DNA from: Cryomorphaceae bacterium
GTDB lineage: Bacteria > Bacteroidota > Bacteroidia > Flavobacteriales_D > Crocinitomicaceae
Assembly (NCBI GenBank): GCA_027490665.1
Contig: JAIXXP010000006.1
Location: forward strand, 1-64,000
DNA length: 64,000 nt
Direction: 5' to 3'
Shown: positions 16,018-24,869 of the stretch, piece by piece
How the letters are laid out: every line of letters starts with the position of its first letter
How positions within the stretch are numbered: the stretch's first letter is position 1
Notes under the pieces: model-generated
Database searches by the model: none
What the model was told of the DNA's origin: nothing
What the model saw: the letters and a program-made list of their open reading frames with translations, nothing else
Translations under genes and position numbers: made by a program

Positions 16018-17646
16018 ATGTCAAACGCATTTTTTAAGGTCCCTGTTGCAGTCAACGAGCCTGTTAAATCTTATGCAGCCGGATCGCCAGAACGCGCATC
16101 TTTGCTTGCCAAATACCACGAATTCAAGAACCGCAGTCCTATTGATATCCCGATGTATATCGGCGGCGAAAAAGTAACGACCTCCAATAAGAAAGCACTC
16201 ACCATGCCCCACGACCACCAAACGGTTATTGGGTACTACAACCAAGGTGAAGCCGCTCATGTAGCTGAAGCCATTGATGCTGCTTTGGCGGCAAAAGCAG
16301 CTTGGTCTGCTCTCCCATGGCAAGACCGCGCTGCGGTTTTCTTGCGCGCTGCAGACCTCCTTGCGGGTCCTTTCCGCGACCGCATGAACGCAGCCACCAT
16401 GCTTGCGCAGTCAAAAAATGTATTTCAAGCCGAAATCGACGCCGCTTGCGAGCTCATCGATTTTTTCCGCTTCAATGTGCAGTACATGACCCAAATCTAT
16501 AGCGAGCAGCCAGAATCCTTACCTGGTATGTGGAACCGCTTAGAATACCGCCCTTTAGAAGGTTTTATCTTCGCCTTAACGCCTTTCAACTTTACTTCTA
16601 TTGCTGCCAACCTTTCAGCTGCACCTGCCATGATGGGCAACGTAGTAGTTTGGAAGCCAGCAGAAACTCAAATCTATTCTGCCCAAATCATTATGGAGCT
16701 TTTCGAAGCTGCTGGCTTGCCTGCAGGCGTCATCAATATGGTTACTGTTAGCGGACAGGCAGCAGGTGAAGTTATTTTTGCGCACAAAGAATTCGCAGGT
16801 ATACATTTTACAGGTTCTACCGACGTATTCCGTCAGCTCTGGAAAAACATTGCCCACAACATCGAAAACTACCGCTCATATCCGCGTATTGTCGGCGAAA
16901 CCGGAGGCAAAGACTTCGTCATGGTTCACAATAGCGCCAATGCAGCAGAAGTAGCCACAGCGCTTTCACGCGGTGCCTTTGAATTCCAAGGTCAAAAATG
17001 TTCTGCGGCATCACGCGCTTATATTCCAGAAAGCCTTTGGCCGGCAGTTAAAGAAATCTTGGTGGCTCAGGTCAACTCCTTCAAACAAGGAAGCCCAGAA
17101 GACACCTCCAATTTTGTCAATGCAGTCATTAGCGAGCGTGCTTTCGATAGAATTGCCGGATATATCGACTACGTCAAAGCACAGCCAGACGCCGAAATCA
17201 TTACGGGAGGCACCTACGATAAATCAGTTGGTTATTATGTCGCGCCAACAACTGTCGTGACCACCAATCCAAAATTCCGCACAATGGTTGAAGAAATCTT
17301 TGGCCCTGTACTTACCATCTACGTTTATCCAGACGCGCAGTTCTCAGAAACGCTAGACCTCCTCGATCAAACTTCTGAATACGCGCTCACTGGCTCAATT
17401 ATCGCTACAGATCGCTACGCCATTCAGTTGGCGAACCAAAAACTGATGAATGCGGCAGGTAATTTTTACATCAACGACAAACCAACCGGAGCAGTTGTGG
17501 GTCAACAACCATTTGGTGGCGCACGCGGTTCGGGCACCAACGACAAAGCTGGTGCTGCCATGAACCTCATGCGCTGGACTTCCGCGCGCACCATCAAAGA
17601 AACATTTGTTCCGCCTGCCGATTACCGTTATCCTTTCTTAGGTTAA
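16018..17646 (+). CDS. pruA: L-glutamate gamma-semialdehyde dehydrogenase (1-pyrroline-5-carboxylate dehydrogenase)
   Basis: 542 residues of the aldehyde dehydrogenase superfamily. The N-terminal NEPVKSYAAGSPER and the catalytic region FEFQGQKCSAASRAYIP (nucleophile Cys near residue 328) identify P5C dehydrogenase. The general base lies in VGETGGKDFV. It oxidises glutamate semialdehyde to glutamate with NAD, the second step of proline breakdown. No proline dehydrogenase (putA/prodh) gene lies nearby, so the first enzyme is encoded elsewhere. It has its own promoter box. Confidence 0.95.
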   Translation: MSNAFFKVPVAVNEPVKSYAAGSPERASLLAKYHEFKNRSPIDIPMYIGGEKVTTSNKKALTMPHDHQTVIGYYNQGEAAHVAEAIDAALAAKAAWSALPWQDRAAVFLRAADLLAGPFRDRMNAATMLAQSKNVFQAEIDAACELIDFFRFNVQYMTQIYSEQPESLPGMWNRLEYRPLEGFIFALTPFNFTSIAANLSAAPAMMGNVVVWKPAETQIYSAQIIMELFEAAGLPAGVINMVTVSGQAAGEVIFAHKEFAGIHFTGSTDVFRQLWKNIAHNIENYRSYPRIVGETGGKDFVMVHNSANAAEVATALSRGAFEFQGQKCSAASRAYIPESLWPAVKEILVAQVNSFKQGSPEDTSNFVNAVISERAFDRIAGYIDYVKAQPDAEIITGGTYDKSVGYYVAPTTVVTTNPKFRTMVEEIFGPVLTIYVYPDAQFSETLDLLDQTSEYALTGSIIATDRYAIQLANQKLMNAAGNFYINDKPTGAVVGQQPFGGARGSGTNDKAGAAMNLMRWTSARTIKETFVPPADYRYPFLG

Positions 17647-17664
17647 TCCTTACTTAGACAGCAC

Positions 17665-18381
17665 ATGCGCAACGTTGCTCTTTTTGTCTTTTTTACTATT
17701 TGGTCTTTTGGAGCCAATGCCCAGTGGCGTTGGTTCTTACAGGCCGAAGTTGGCGCCAACAAACAAGAAATTCAAGGGGTTTACCAACTTGCGCAACAAC
17801 CCTTTGATCCACAAGCATTTTGGCGCGCTACAGCCGGTGGCGAAGTACAAGTTGGTTACACCGTTTTAAAAGTACTCACTGCCTACAGCGGTTTAGGTTA
17901 TGGCCATCAAAATTTGGCCTATCAAAGCACTGAATGGGCTACCGACGATGCTGGCCAGCCCTTTTTATTACTCTGTCAGAAAACCGCAACGGGCGAGCTC
18001 CTGACCTTGCCAATGGGCCTAGAGCTCAAAGTACTGAGTGTTCATGTCGGTGGGGGCTTGCAATACCGCTATCGCTTTCAGGGTACCATGCAAAAAGATT
18101 TTTATGCTTTTTATCCTGGCACACCGTCTACCAATTTATTGAGTTCTGAAGTCGTGGAGAACACCCAAGAAAAGTTTGACATGGGTTATTTTGCCTATTT
18201 ACAATGGAATCCCACTAAAAGAATTGGCTTACGGGCAAGTGCTTACCGCGGCTTTCGAGACCTCAGCAACGGCCTAGAGGTTGGCGCCTTCAATGAATGG
18301 CAGCAAATATTCAACCAAGAATCTTTTAGTATCAAGAATTTACAATTCAATCTCGGCTTAAACATCCGTTTATCCGAATAA
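17665..18381 (+). CDS. Predicted outer-membrane beta-barrel protein
   Basis: 238 residues with a signal peptide (MRNVALFVFFTIWSFGANAQ). The body has alternating amphipathic strands, a GGGLQYRYRF strand and the C-terminal NLQFNLGLNIRLSE, which fits an OmpW/OprF-like small barrel. No family is named with confidence. It lies 18 bases after pruA and 10 bases before the DUF2141 gene on the same strand. A link to proline catabolism is not implied. Confidence 0.65.
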   Translation: MRNVALFVFFTIWSFGANAQWRWFLQAEVGANKQEIQGVYQLAQQPFDPQAFWRATAGGEVQVGYTVLKVLTAYSGLGYGHQNLAYQSTEWATDDAGQPFLLLCQKTATGELLTLPMGLELKVLSVHVGGGLQYRYRFQGTMQKDFYAFYPGTPSTNLLSSEVVENTQEKFDMGYFAYLQWNPTKRIGLRASAYRGFRDLSNGLEVGAFNEWQQIFNQESFSIKNLQFNLGLNIRLSE

Positions 18382-18391
18382 GTTTGTCATT

Positions 18392-18826
18392 ATGAAGTGG
18401 ACGATTTTTCTTTGTTTATTCACTTTGCTTACGTCATATGTCGGGTCAGGCACCCCAGAATCTAAATTTGATTTACATGTGAGTGTAAGTGCCGTCGGCA
18501 GCTCCAATGGTTGGATAGAGTTTGCGCTCTACAGAAATCCAGACACCTTCGCTAAAGTAGGCACTACCTATCGCTTGTCACGTACCGATGCCCAAAAAGG
18601 GATAGTCAATTACACGTTTAAAGACCTAGAAGCTGGTAAATATGCCGTTGTGGTTTATCACGATGTCAATCAGAACAAAATTTGCGACAAAAATTTCTTT
18701 GGGGTCCCGACCGAAGGTTATGCTTTTTCCAATAATGTCAGGCCAAACCTAAGTGTACCCAGCTTTGAAGACTGTTGCTTCAAATTTCAACAAGACCGCA
18801 ACATCAGTATCAAAATGGTGTATTGA
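18392..18826 (+). CDS. DUF2141 domain protein
   Basis: 144 residues with an N-terminal signal peptide (about 1-19). The motifs NGWIEFALYRNPDTF, YTFKDLEAGKYAVVVYHDVNQNKICDKNFFGVPTEGYAFSN (shown in part: DVNQNKICDKNFFG) are typical of DUF2141, a secreted beta-sandwich family related to transthyretin-like folds. The DxNxNxxxD stretch may bind calcium. Function unknown. It is convergent with coaE, with only ten bases between stops. Confidence 0.85.
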   Translation: MKWTIFLCLFTLLTSYVGSGTPESKFDLHVSVSAVGSSNGWIEFALYRNPDTFAKVGTTYRLSRTDAQKGIVNYTFKDLEAGKYAVVVYHDVNQNKICDKNFFGVPTEGYAFSNNVRPNLSVPSFEDCCFKFQQDRNISIKMVY

Positions 18827-18836
18827 TCACCACTGC

Positions 18837-19418
18837 TTATTGGGCTGTCCTTAATTTAGAAATCACATCCTCAATTTGTCGCAGCAACGGTTGTCCGTCG
18901 TTAATTATGATGTAAGGGGTGAGGTTTATTTTTTTGGAGTCTGGCCACTGATGCGCTATGCGCTGAAGCACTGCCTCCCGACTCAAGCCATCTCGTTTTT
19001 GAACCCGCTGAATTCTCGTTTCAAGTGGGGCAACCACCAAGACCGTTGCGGCAAACTGCTTATAGGCGCCCGTTTCAAAAAGAATAGCCGCTTCATTGAA
19101 GACAAAATCAGCCGTTTGTTGGCCAGCCCATTCGTTGAAACGCTCCCGCACCAACGGATGCACTAAGGCTGTAATTTGTTCCTTTAACGCAGGGTTTTCA
19201 AATAGTTGTGTCGCTAAAACATGTTTTTGAAAGACGCCGTTTTGATAGCTATCCTTTCCTAAAATAGCAATCAGTTCATTTTTTAACGAGGGATGAGTCG
19301 CATATAATTTTTTGGCCTCCTCATCAGAATAAAACACAGGGTAGCCCATGTGTTCGAGTGTTTTTGCAATTGTGCTTTTTCCCGAACCAATTCCGCCGCT
19401 CAAACCAATGTATCTCAT
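18837..19418 (-). CDS. coaE: Dephospho-CoA kinase
   Basis: 193 residues. The P-loop LSGGIGSGKSTIA (residues about 5-17), the following YSDEEAKKLY and the C-terminal IINDG segment are the CoaE signature. It phosphorylates dephospho-CoA to coenzyme A, the last step of CoA synthesis. It is divergent from the methyltransferase gene with 38 bases between starts. A near-consensus minus-strand box (TAATTTCG, 19423-19430) sits exactly four bases from the ATG. Confidence 0.96.
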   Translation of the reverse strand: MRYIGLSGGIGSGKSTIAKTLEHMGYPVFYSDEEAKKLYATHPSLKNELIAILGKDSYQNGVFQKHVLATQLFENPALKEQITALVHPLVRERFNEWAGQQTADFVFNEAAILFETGAYKQFAATVLVVAPLETRIQRVQKRDGLSREAVLQRIAHQWPDSKKINLTPYIIINDGQPLLRQIEDVISKLRTAQ

Positions 19419-19422
19419 GTCC

Positions 19423-19430
19423 CGAAATTA
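19423..19430 (-). promoter_or_regulatory. Near-consensus -7 box abutting coaE
   Basis: TAATTTCG on the minus strand differs from TAnnTTTG at one base and ends four bases before the coaE ATG, the same spacing as at several perfect boxes in this window. Confidence 0.3.
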
Positions 19431-19444
19431 GGAAAAGAAAGTTG

Positions 19445-19452
19445 TAAATTTG
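19445..19452 (+). promoter_or_regulatory. TAnnTTTG -7 box abutting the methyltransferase gene
   Basis: TAAATTTG, full consensus, four bases before the ATG at 19457, predicting a leaderless mRNA. Confidence 0.5.
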
Positions 19453-19456
19453 CAGT

Positions 19457-20212
19457 ATGCCACAAAAAGAATGGTTCGCCACCTGGTTCGATTCCCCTTA
19501 TTATCATTTGTTGTATCAGCACCGCGACGACAACGAAGCCCAACAATTTTTGGATCACCTCATTGCCAAACTTGCGCTTGCGTCCAATGCCCACGTCCTA
19601 GACCTCGCTTGTGGAAAGGGTAGGCATTCGATTACACTTGCACAAAAGGGCTTTACAGTTGTTGGAGCCGATCTAGCGGCTAATAGTATTGCGGCAGCTG
19701 AACTGAATCGTGTTTCACTAGCGCTAGACCACCTTCATTTTGTAGTTCACGACATGCGCAAGCCGTTGGAAGGGCAACAATTTGCCGCCATCTTTAATTT
19801 GTTTACAAGTTTTGGTTACTTTGATACCCTCGAAGAAAACCAAGCGGTTTGTAAGTCGATAGCTCAAATGCTCACACATGAGGGTTTGCTCGTGATTGAT
19901 TTCTTGAACGCACACAAAGTTTGTGAAAATCTAAAGCCAAGTGAAGTCATCAGCAGAGATGGAGTTCTGTTTAACATCGAACGTTGGCACGACCAAAAAC
20001 ATATTTTTAAGCAAATAGAAGTACTTGACACCATTCAAAATACTGTGGTCGGAACTTATACCGAACGTGTTCAAGCTTTGTCTTTGGCCAATTTTGAGGC
20101 CTTGCTTTCTCCTTATTTTGAAATCCAAGCCACTTACGGGTCATACGCGCTCGATTCTTTTAATGAACAAGACAGCGACCGCCTGATTATTATCGCAAAA
20201 AAGAGACTATGA
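19457..20212 (+). CDS. Class I SAM-dependent methyltransferase
   Basis: 251 residues. The SAM-binding motif VLDLACGKGRHSITLAQKGF lies near residues 48-67, with the acidic residue at the end of strand 2 in VVGADLA. The fold is a standard Rossmann-like methyltransferase; the WFDSPYYHLLYQHRD opening is common in Bacteroidota members. The substrate is not known. The stop overlaps the ATG of the ZIP transporter (ATGA), so the two are coupled. Confidence 0.9.
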   Translation: MPQKEWFATWFDSPYYHLLYQHRDDNEAQQFLDHLIAKLALASNAHVLDLACGKGRHSITLAQKGFTVVGADLAANSIAAAELNRVSLALDHLHFVVHDMRKPLEGQQFAAIFNLFTSFGYFDTLEENQAVCKSIAQMLTHEGLLVIDFLNAHKVCENLKPSEVISRDGVLFNIERWHDQKHIFKQIEVLDTIQNTVVGTYTERVQALSLANFEALLSPYFEIQATYGSYALDSFNEQDSDRLIIIAKKRL

Positions 20213-20973
20213 ATTTTTACGCTATAGAATTGATATTGTTGTTTTCGGTAGCATTCGGTGGCGGTGTGGTGAGTTTTCTCAATGCAACCAACAAGAATCA
20301 ATACATCAAACTCGCCTTGGCATTCAGCGGTGGTTTTTTATTGGCGGTCATTTTTCAACACTTACTGCCCGAACTCTACGGGGCACACCAAGGCCATGCC
20401 CACGCACATACCGAAGCGCTGCCTACCTTCCAAGTTGGCGTCTTTATTTTAGTTGGTTTTTTGATACAGCTTGTTTTGGAGTATTTCTCGGGAGGCATTG
20501 AGCACGGACATGTGCATGTGCACAAAGGGCAGGCTATGCCTTGGGCCTTGTTTATTTCGCTGTCGGTACACTCCATTATTGAAGGAATTCCGCTTGGAAA
20601 CATGCTACAAATTGGCGCTGATCATGCAGCAGTGCCTTACAATGCGAGTTTCTTTTGGGGCATTGTATTTCACCAAATTCCGGTGTCAATTGCACTCATG
20701 ACTTTGTTATTAGCAACTAGCCTGAAGAAACGCGACGCGTGGTTGGTCCTGATGGCTTTTGGCCTGATGACACCGTTGGGTGTATTTTTAGGATTGGGAA
20801 TCACTACCGAACAATTAGGACTGAATGTTCAGCTCATCTTGGCGGTTGTGGTTGGGATGTTCTTACACATCTCAACCACGATTATTTTCGAAACCACCGA
20901 GAATCATAAATTCAATTTGCTCAAGCTACTGAGTATTTTACTTGGGGTAAGCTTGGCTTTGGGCTTGTTTTAA
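20209..20973 (+). CDS. ZIP family divalent metal transporter
   Basis: 254 residues with about eight membrane segments. Two His-rich loops (AHQGHAHAHTEA near 64-75 and EHGHVHVHKGQ near 100-110) and the metal-pathway motifs HSIIEGIPLG (TM4) and HQIPVSIAL (TM5) define the ZIP family, which brings zinc or other divalent metals into the cytoplasm. It is coupled to the methyltransferase upstream. No Zur-like operator is evident. Zinc is the default substrate, but iron or manganese cannot be excluded. Confidence 0.92.
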   Translation: MNFYAIELILLFSVAFGGGVVSFLNATNKNQYIKLALAFSGGFLLAVIFQHLLPELYGAHQGHAHAHTEALPTFQVGVFILVGFLIQLVLEYFSGGIEHGHVHVHKGQAMPWALFISLSVHSIIEGIPLGNMLQIGADHAAVPYNASFFWGIVFHQIPVSIALMTLLLATSLKKRDAWLVLMAFGLMTPLGVFLGLGITTEQLGLNVQLILAVVVGMFLHISTTIIFETTENHKFNLLKLLSILLGVSLALGLF

Positions 20974-20999
20974 CAGCCCGCTTTCAATTTTAAACCGAC

Positions 21000-21392
21000 T
21001 TAGAAAGGAAGATCGTCGTCTTCTTCGGTGCTTGCACCAACTCCAGGAAGCGGTTCCGAACCCATATTCATTGCTGAAGGGCCGTTGCTTGGCATGCCCA
21101 TTCCTTGACTTTGTCCTTGTTTTTCGATGCGCCAAGCTTCAATGGTATTGAAATACTTGACCTCTCCTTGAGGGCTCGTCCATTCGCGGCCACGCAAGTT
21201 AAAAGAAACCTCGACACTATCGTTTGCCTGAAATGAATCGAGCAAAGTACATTTGTCTTGGGTTGCCTGAAAAAGGATGTCTTGTGGATACATTGAAGTA
21301 GTATCGGTAACGACAAACTCGCGTTTTTGAAATTTCTCTGAGATGCGTTGGGTGTCTTGGATGACTTTAATGGTGCCGGTGAATTTAAACAT
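21000..21392 (-). CDS. DUF3127 protein with an SSB-like acidic C-terminal tip
   Basis: 130 residues. Residues 1-90 form the DUF3127 domain (small beta-barrel, OB-like; FKFTGTIKVI, QKREFVVTD). After a flexible Gly/Met/Pro/Ser linker the chain ends in EEDDDLPF. This strongly resembles the conserved DDDIPF tip of single-stranded DNA-binding protein, which recruits repair and replication partners. The resemblance is visible; a DNA-binding or partner-recruiting role is inference. It lies 10 bases downstream of the flavin reductase-like gene and is probably co-transcribed with it. Confidence 0.82.
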   Translation of the reverse strand: MFKFTGTIKVIQDTQRISEKFQKREFVVTDTTSMYPQDILFQATQDKCTLLDSFQANDSVEVSFNLRGREWTSPQGEVKYFNTIEAWRIEKQGQSQGMGMPSNGPSAMNMGSEPLPGVGASTEEDDDLPF

Positions 21393-21402
21393 GGACTTGT
21401 TG

Positions 21403-22296
21403 TTAGTTATTAAAAGATAAAAGGGTGAGCCAGGCTTCTTCTAGTTGATTTTGAGCCAGTAACTCGTGAGCTCTTTGGTGTAAGGCTTGTTCGAGTGCAT
21501 TTGCGTCGTGTTCGAGGTCTAGAAAAAGTGTGGAAAGTTCGAGAAGTTTGTATTCGTTGACATCGGTTTCGTTCGGAAGTTCTTCGATGCCCGCAAGCTG
21601 GCCGAGGTCGTTGGCGCTCAGGAGCTGGCTGTTTTTGATGTCTTGGGGCAGGGCATCATAGCCAATGCCACAGGTGGTGATGGGCTTTTTGATTTCAAAC
21701 ATAGAATCGGTATTTGCTCTGCAATACCAGTCGCCGCCCATGCGGGCTACTAAATCGATTTTGTGTTGATCGATAAGGCCGTTTTCATTCAGTAAGTCTT
21801 CTTGGATGTGCATCTGGACGACCTCACAAATAATGAGGTTGCCTGCGCCACCTTCTTGCCCGAGCTCGATGATTTGTTGTACTTTGCATTCAAACTGCAC
21901 TGGCGCTTCGGCAACGCGAAAGGGCGCTACTTTTTGTGAAGCGAGCGCGGTAAAGCCAGCCTTTACGAATTCGTTAATGCCTGGTGCATAAGGAGAGCTT
22001 GCAAGGCTCATTTGGTGCACCATGTTGTAATTGACCACGTTGATCACGACTTCAGGAACTGCTTTTGCGTTTTTGAAGGTGTCTTTGCTTTGACCAGTGC
22101 GCCCAGACCGAGCCGGTGAAAAAACCAGAATAGGTGGGTTGGCACTGAAGACATTGAAAAAACTAAACGGCGCTAAATTGGCATTGCCTTCTTGGTCTAA
22201 AGTAGAGGCAAATGCAATAGGGCGCGGGCCAATAGCACCGAGTAAAAGTTGGTGCACACGTTGGACAGAGAGTTCTTTAGGGTCGAGGCTAAGCAT
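21403..22296 (-). CDS. Flavin reductase-like domain protein
   Basis: 297 residues. The N-terminal two thirds (about 10-210) match the FMN-binding split-barrel flavin reductase domain: GAIGPRPIAFASTLDQEGNANLAPFSFFN is typical, with ISVV-type segments following. The C-terminal third is helical and rich in Leu and Glu, with no recognised domain. Related proteins reduce flavins or use FMN, but the true substrate is unknown. It has a minus-strand -7 box seven bases upstream and is followed by DUF3127. Confidence 0.85.
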   Translation of the reverse strand: MLSLDPKELSVQRVHQLLLGAIGPRPIAFASTLDQEGNANLAPFSFFNVFSANPPILVFSPARSGRTGQSKDTFKNAKAVPEVVINVVNYNMVHQMSLASSPYAPGINEFVKAGFTALASQKVAPFRVAEAPVQFECKVQQIIELGQEGGAGNLIICEVVQMHIQEDLLNENGLIDQHKIDLVARMGGDWYCRANTDSMFEIKKPITTCGIGYDALPQDIKNSQLLSANDLGQLAGIEELPNETDVNEYKLLELSTLFLDLEHDANALEQALHQRAHELLAQNQLEEAWLTLLSFNN

Positions 22297-22303
22297 ACTG
22301 CTT

Positions 22304-22311
22304 CAAAGTTA
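22304..22311 (-). promoter_or_regulatory. TAnnTTTG -7 box for the flavin reductase-like gene
   Basis: TAACTTTG on the minus strand, full consensus, seven bases before the ATG. The divergent gene at 22335 has a near-consensus TAAATTGG (22323-22330) four bases before its GTG start. Confidence 0.45.
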
Positions 22312-22334
22312 GCCAAAATTCGTAAATTGGCGTT

Positions 22335-23174
22335 GTGAATTTACGGACATCTCTTTGTTGTTTATTACTTTTTTTAAGCGCTCAAACCATTGCGCAAAAT
22401 AAGCGCAATGCCGACGGTGAGCGCCAAGGAAAATGGGTTTTTACGGGCAAAGATTATCCCCATAAAAACCTGTCAAAAAATCAAAAGGTAGAAGAAGGTT
22501 ATTATGTTGATGGCCGCAAAGAAGGCACCTGGATCAAATATTTCTCTAACGGTGGTGTGCAGCTCAAAGGAACCTACAACAACAACCGTCCGGAAGGCCC
22601 CTACACTAGGTATTATCCAAATGGTAAAATAGCCGAACAAGGCGAGTTCAAGGCCAATGGCTACAAAGGATTATTATTGCGCTACCACGATAACGGCCAA
22701 CTTGCCTACCGCGCCAATTTCAATAACCAAGGTCAGGAAAGCGGCAAAGTAAGTTACTACCATCCAAATGGAAAATTGGCTCTTAGCTATACGGTCAAGA
22801 ACGGCGAGGTTCAGGGCCAAGTACTTCGTTACAACACCAGTGGTCAATTACAAAGTTCATTTAACGTAGCACCTGATGGCGCAATAAGTGCCGTTCAGAA
22901 AGCAAACAACCAAACGACAGTTGTAGCACCTAAACCTATTCCCACCGCCAACGTATATCCGCCGCGCCTTACCAATCCCAAAACCAAAGGCCTGCGCTTT
23001 GTTCCGAATGGCTATAATAAGGTCTACAACGACAACGACGAAATCTGGATGGACGGAGAATTTAAAAATGGCCAATTGTACGATGGAAAGGTCTATGATT
23101 ACGATTTAGATGGTATTTTACAAAAGGTTCGAATTTACAAATTAGGTAAGTATCATTCCGACGGACAACTCTAA
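22335..23174 (+). CDS. Exported YwqK/MORN-repeat protein
   Basis: 279 residues from a GTG start, with a signal peptide (residues 1-20, ending TIAQ). From about residue 30 to 180 there are repeated units of the type GxWxxYxxNGxLxxxGxYxNxxxxG, as in YwqK-like (MORN-variant) repeats, for example EGTWIKYFSNGGVQLKGTY and NGKIAEQGEFKANG. In databases these are often called toxin-antitoxin YwqK antitoxins, but an exported Bacteroidota protein like this is unlikely to be an antitoxin. The C-terminal part (YNKVYNDNDEIWMDGEF) holds another repeat pair. Function unknown. Confidence 0.82.
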   Translation: MNLRTSLCCLLLFLSAQTIAQNKRNADGERQGKWVFTGKDYPHKNLSKNQKVEEGYYVDGRKEGTWIKYFSNGGVQLKGTYNNNRPEGPYTRYYPNGKIAEQGEFKANGYKGLLLRYHDNGQLAYRANFNNQGQESGKVSYYHPNGKLALSYTVKNGEVQGQVLRYNTSGQLQSSFNVAPDGAISAVQKANNQTTVVAPKPIPTANVYPPRLTNPKTKGLRFVPNGYNKVYNDNDEIWMDGEFKNGQLYDGKVYDYDLDGILQKVRIYKLGKYHSDGQL

Positions 23175-23213
23175 TCGCTTAGTTTTCCTTAAATTTACCC
23201 CCAAATTAACGAC

Positions 23214-24095
23214 ATGAAAGCATATGTTTTTCCTGGGCAAGGCGCCCAATTTTCAGGAATGGGCAAAGACCTCTACGACAATTCCGAACTTGCACGCAGT
23301 TTGTTTGCCAAGGCGAACGATATTCTCGGATTCGACATCCAAAGCATCATGTTCGAGGGCTCTGACGACGCACTCAAACAAACAAATGTAACGCAACCTG
23401 CTATCTTTTTACACAGCACTATTCTTGCGGCTTGTCTTGGCGATAGCTTTCGTCCGGATATGGTTGCAGGTCATTCACTTGGTGAATTTTCTGCCTTAGT
23501 AGCCAACAAAACGCTTTCCTTTGAAGATGGCCTACGCTTGGTTGCCAAGCGTGCTGACGCCATGCAAAAAGCCTGCGAATTGGCACCGAGCACCATGGCG
23601 GCAATTCTCGGTCTTGAAGACGAAATCGTGGAGCGCATTTGTGCCGAAATCGATGGTGTTGTGGTAGCGGCCAATTACAATTGCCCTGGGCAGCTCGTAA
23701 TTTCAGGTAGCCTTGCGGCCATAGATGCGGCTTGTGCTAAGTTAACTGAAGCCGGAGCCAAACGCGCATTGGTTTTGCAAGTAGGTGGTGCTTTTCACTC
23801 TCCACTCATGGAGCCCGCTCGCGAAGAACTCGCTGCAGCCATTGAAGCCACCCACTTTGCACAACCAATTTGCCCGGTTTATCAAAATGTCAATGCGCAA
23901 GCAGTTACTGATCCCGCACAAATCAAAGCGAATCTGGTTACACAACTAACAGGAGCTGTTCGCTGGACGCAAATCATGCAAAACATGCTTGCCGACGGTT
24001 GTACAGAAGTTGTTGAAGTAGGGCCAGGCAAGGTTTTACAAGGTCTTTTCAAGAAAGTAGACCGCGAAATTCCAACAAGTAGCGCAGCACTTTAA
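23214..24095 (+). CDS. fabD: Malonyl-CoA:ACP transacylase
   Basis: 293 residues. The FPGQGAQFSGMGKDL opening, the active-site GHSLGEFSAL (Ser near residue 90) and the catalytic His in GGAFHSPLM identify FabD, which transfers malonyl from CoA to acyl carrier protein to start fatty acid elongation. Length and motif spacing are standard. It stands alone here, 39 bases after the YwqK-like gene, and not in a fab cluster. Confidence 0.96.
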   Translation: MKAYVFPGQGAQFSGMGKDLYDNSELARSLFAKANDILGFDIQSIMFEGSDDALKQTNVTQPAIFLHSTILAACLGDSFRPDMVAGHSLGEFSALVANKTLSFEDGLRLVAKRADAMQKACELAPSTMAAILGLEDEIVERICAEIDGVVVAANYNCPGQLVISGSLAAIDAACAKLTEAGAKRALVLQVGGAFHSPLMEPAREELAAAIEATHFAQPICPVYQNVNAQAVTDPAQIKANLVTQLTGAVRWTQIMQNMLADGCTEVVEVGPGKVLQGLFKKVDREIPTSSAAL

Positions 24096-24140
24096 TTTTT
24101 TTTGTGGAATAAAAGAACCATCAGCATCTTTCTAGAAAAC

Positions 24141-24869
24141 ATGCTGATGAAAAACTTAATGATGGTGTGGATGCTCATGGTAGCAGCAAGCACAGTAGCC
24201 CAATCCGGAACCGGTGATGTCATCGGAACTTTCATTGATTTCAATACCCAAAAACCCATGGCTGGAGCAAAGGCCATGATCCGAGAAAATGGCCGGGTCT
24301 ATTTGGCTTTGGCTAATGAAGATGGCCGTTTTCGTATCACCGGTATTCCTGCAGGAACCTACCAAGTTGCTGGCTATTTTCAAAAAGACAGCACCGAAAA
24401 AGTAACGGTAGAAGTTCCTGTCGAGGCCTACGGAAACGCTGGAGTCATTTATTTTCAAAATAAAACCCAAGACACCAAAGCAGTGCGTGTAGGCGGTGGG
24501 CGCTACGAACAAGCGCGCATCCGCATCGGTGAAACACCCGTGACCACCTTAACAGCCAAAGAAATCAAGAACAGACCCGACAAATTTAGTGTCGTGGACA
24601 TGGTAGCCAATTCCAATTCCGATGTCAAAAAAGACGAAGACGGCGGCCTTATGTTCCGCGGCGCCCGCAAAGGCGACATGATTTATGTGTTAGATGGCAT
24701 CAAATCAAATGAAGTGTTTAATGTGCCAAGTTGTGCGATAGGTCGCGTTACTGTATTTACAGGTGGTTTGCCTGCTAAATATGGCGATACACTTGGCGGC
24801 GCGGTTATATTAGAAACCAAAAGTTATTTTGATCTATACCGCGAATGGGAAATCAATCAGCCCGATTAA
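24141..24869 (+). CDS. Orphan carboxypeptidase-like plus TonB-plug domain protein, without a barrel
   Basis: About 242 residues. I start at the ATG at 24141 (the next ATG at 24147 is equally possible), where a signal peptide begins; upstream codons are less likely coding. A carboxypeptidase regulatory-like domain (about 25-110) is followed by a TonB-receptor plug-like domain (about 125-235) with VDMVANSNSDVKKDED, LMFRGARKGDMIYVLDGIKSNEVF and GLPAKYGDTLGGAVILETK. The chain then stops, so there is no outer-membrane barrel. The downstream gene is on the other strand, so this is not an obvious frameshift. Stand-alone plugs are seen in Bacteroidota; their role is unclear. Confidence 0.75.
   Translation: MLMKNLMMVWMLMVAASTVAQSGTGDVIGTFIDFNTQKPMAGAKAMIRENGRVYLALANEDGRFRITGIPAGTYQVAGYFQKDSTEKVTVEVPVEAYGNAGVIYFQNKTQDTKAVRVGGGRYEQARIRIGETPVTTLTAKEIKNRPDKFSVVDMVANSNSDVKKDEDGGLMFRGARKGDMIYVLDGIKSNEVFNVPSCAIGRVTVFTGGLPAKYGDTLGGAVILETKSYFDLYREWEINQPD

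Noticed and set aside
22335-23174. YwqK-like protein as an antitoxin of a toxin-antitoxin system
   Set aside because: It has a signal peptide and MORN-like repeats, and no toxin gene lies beside it. The name comes from a misleading database label.
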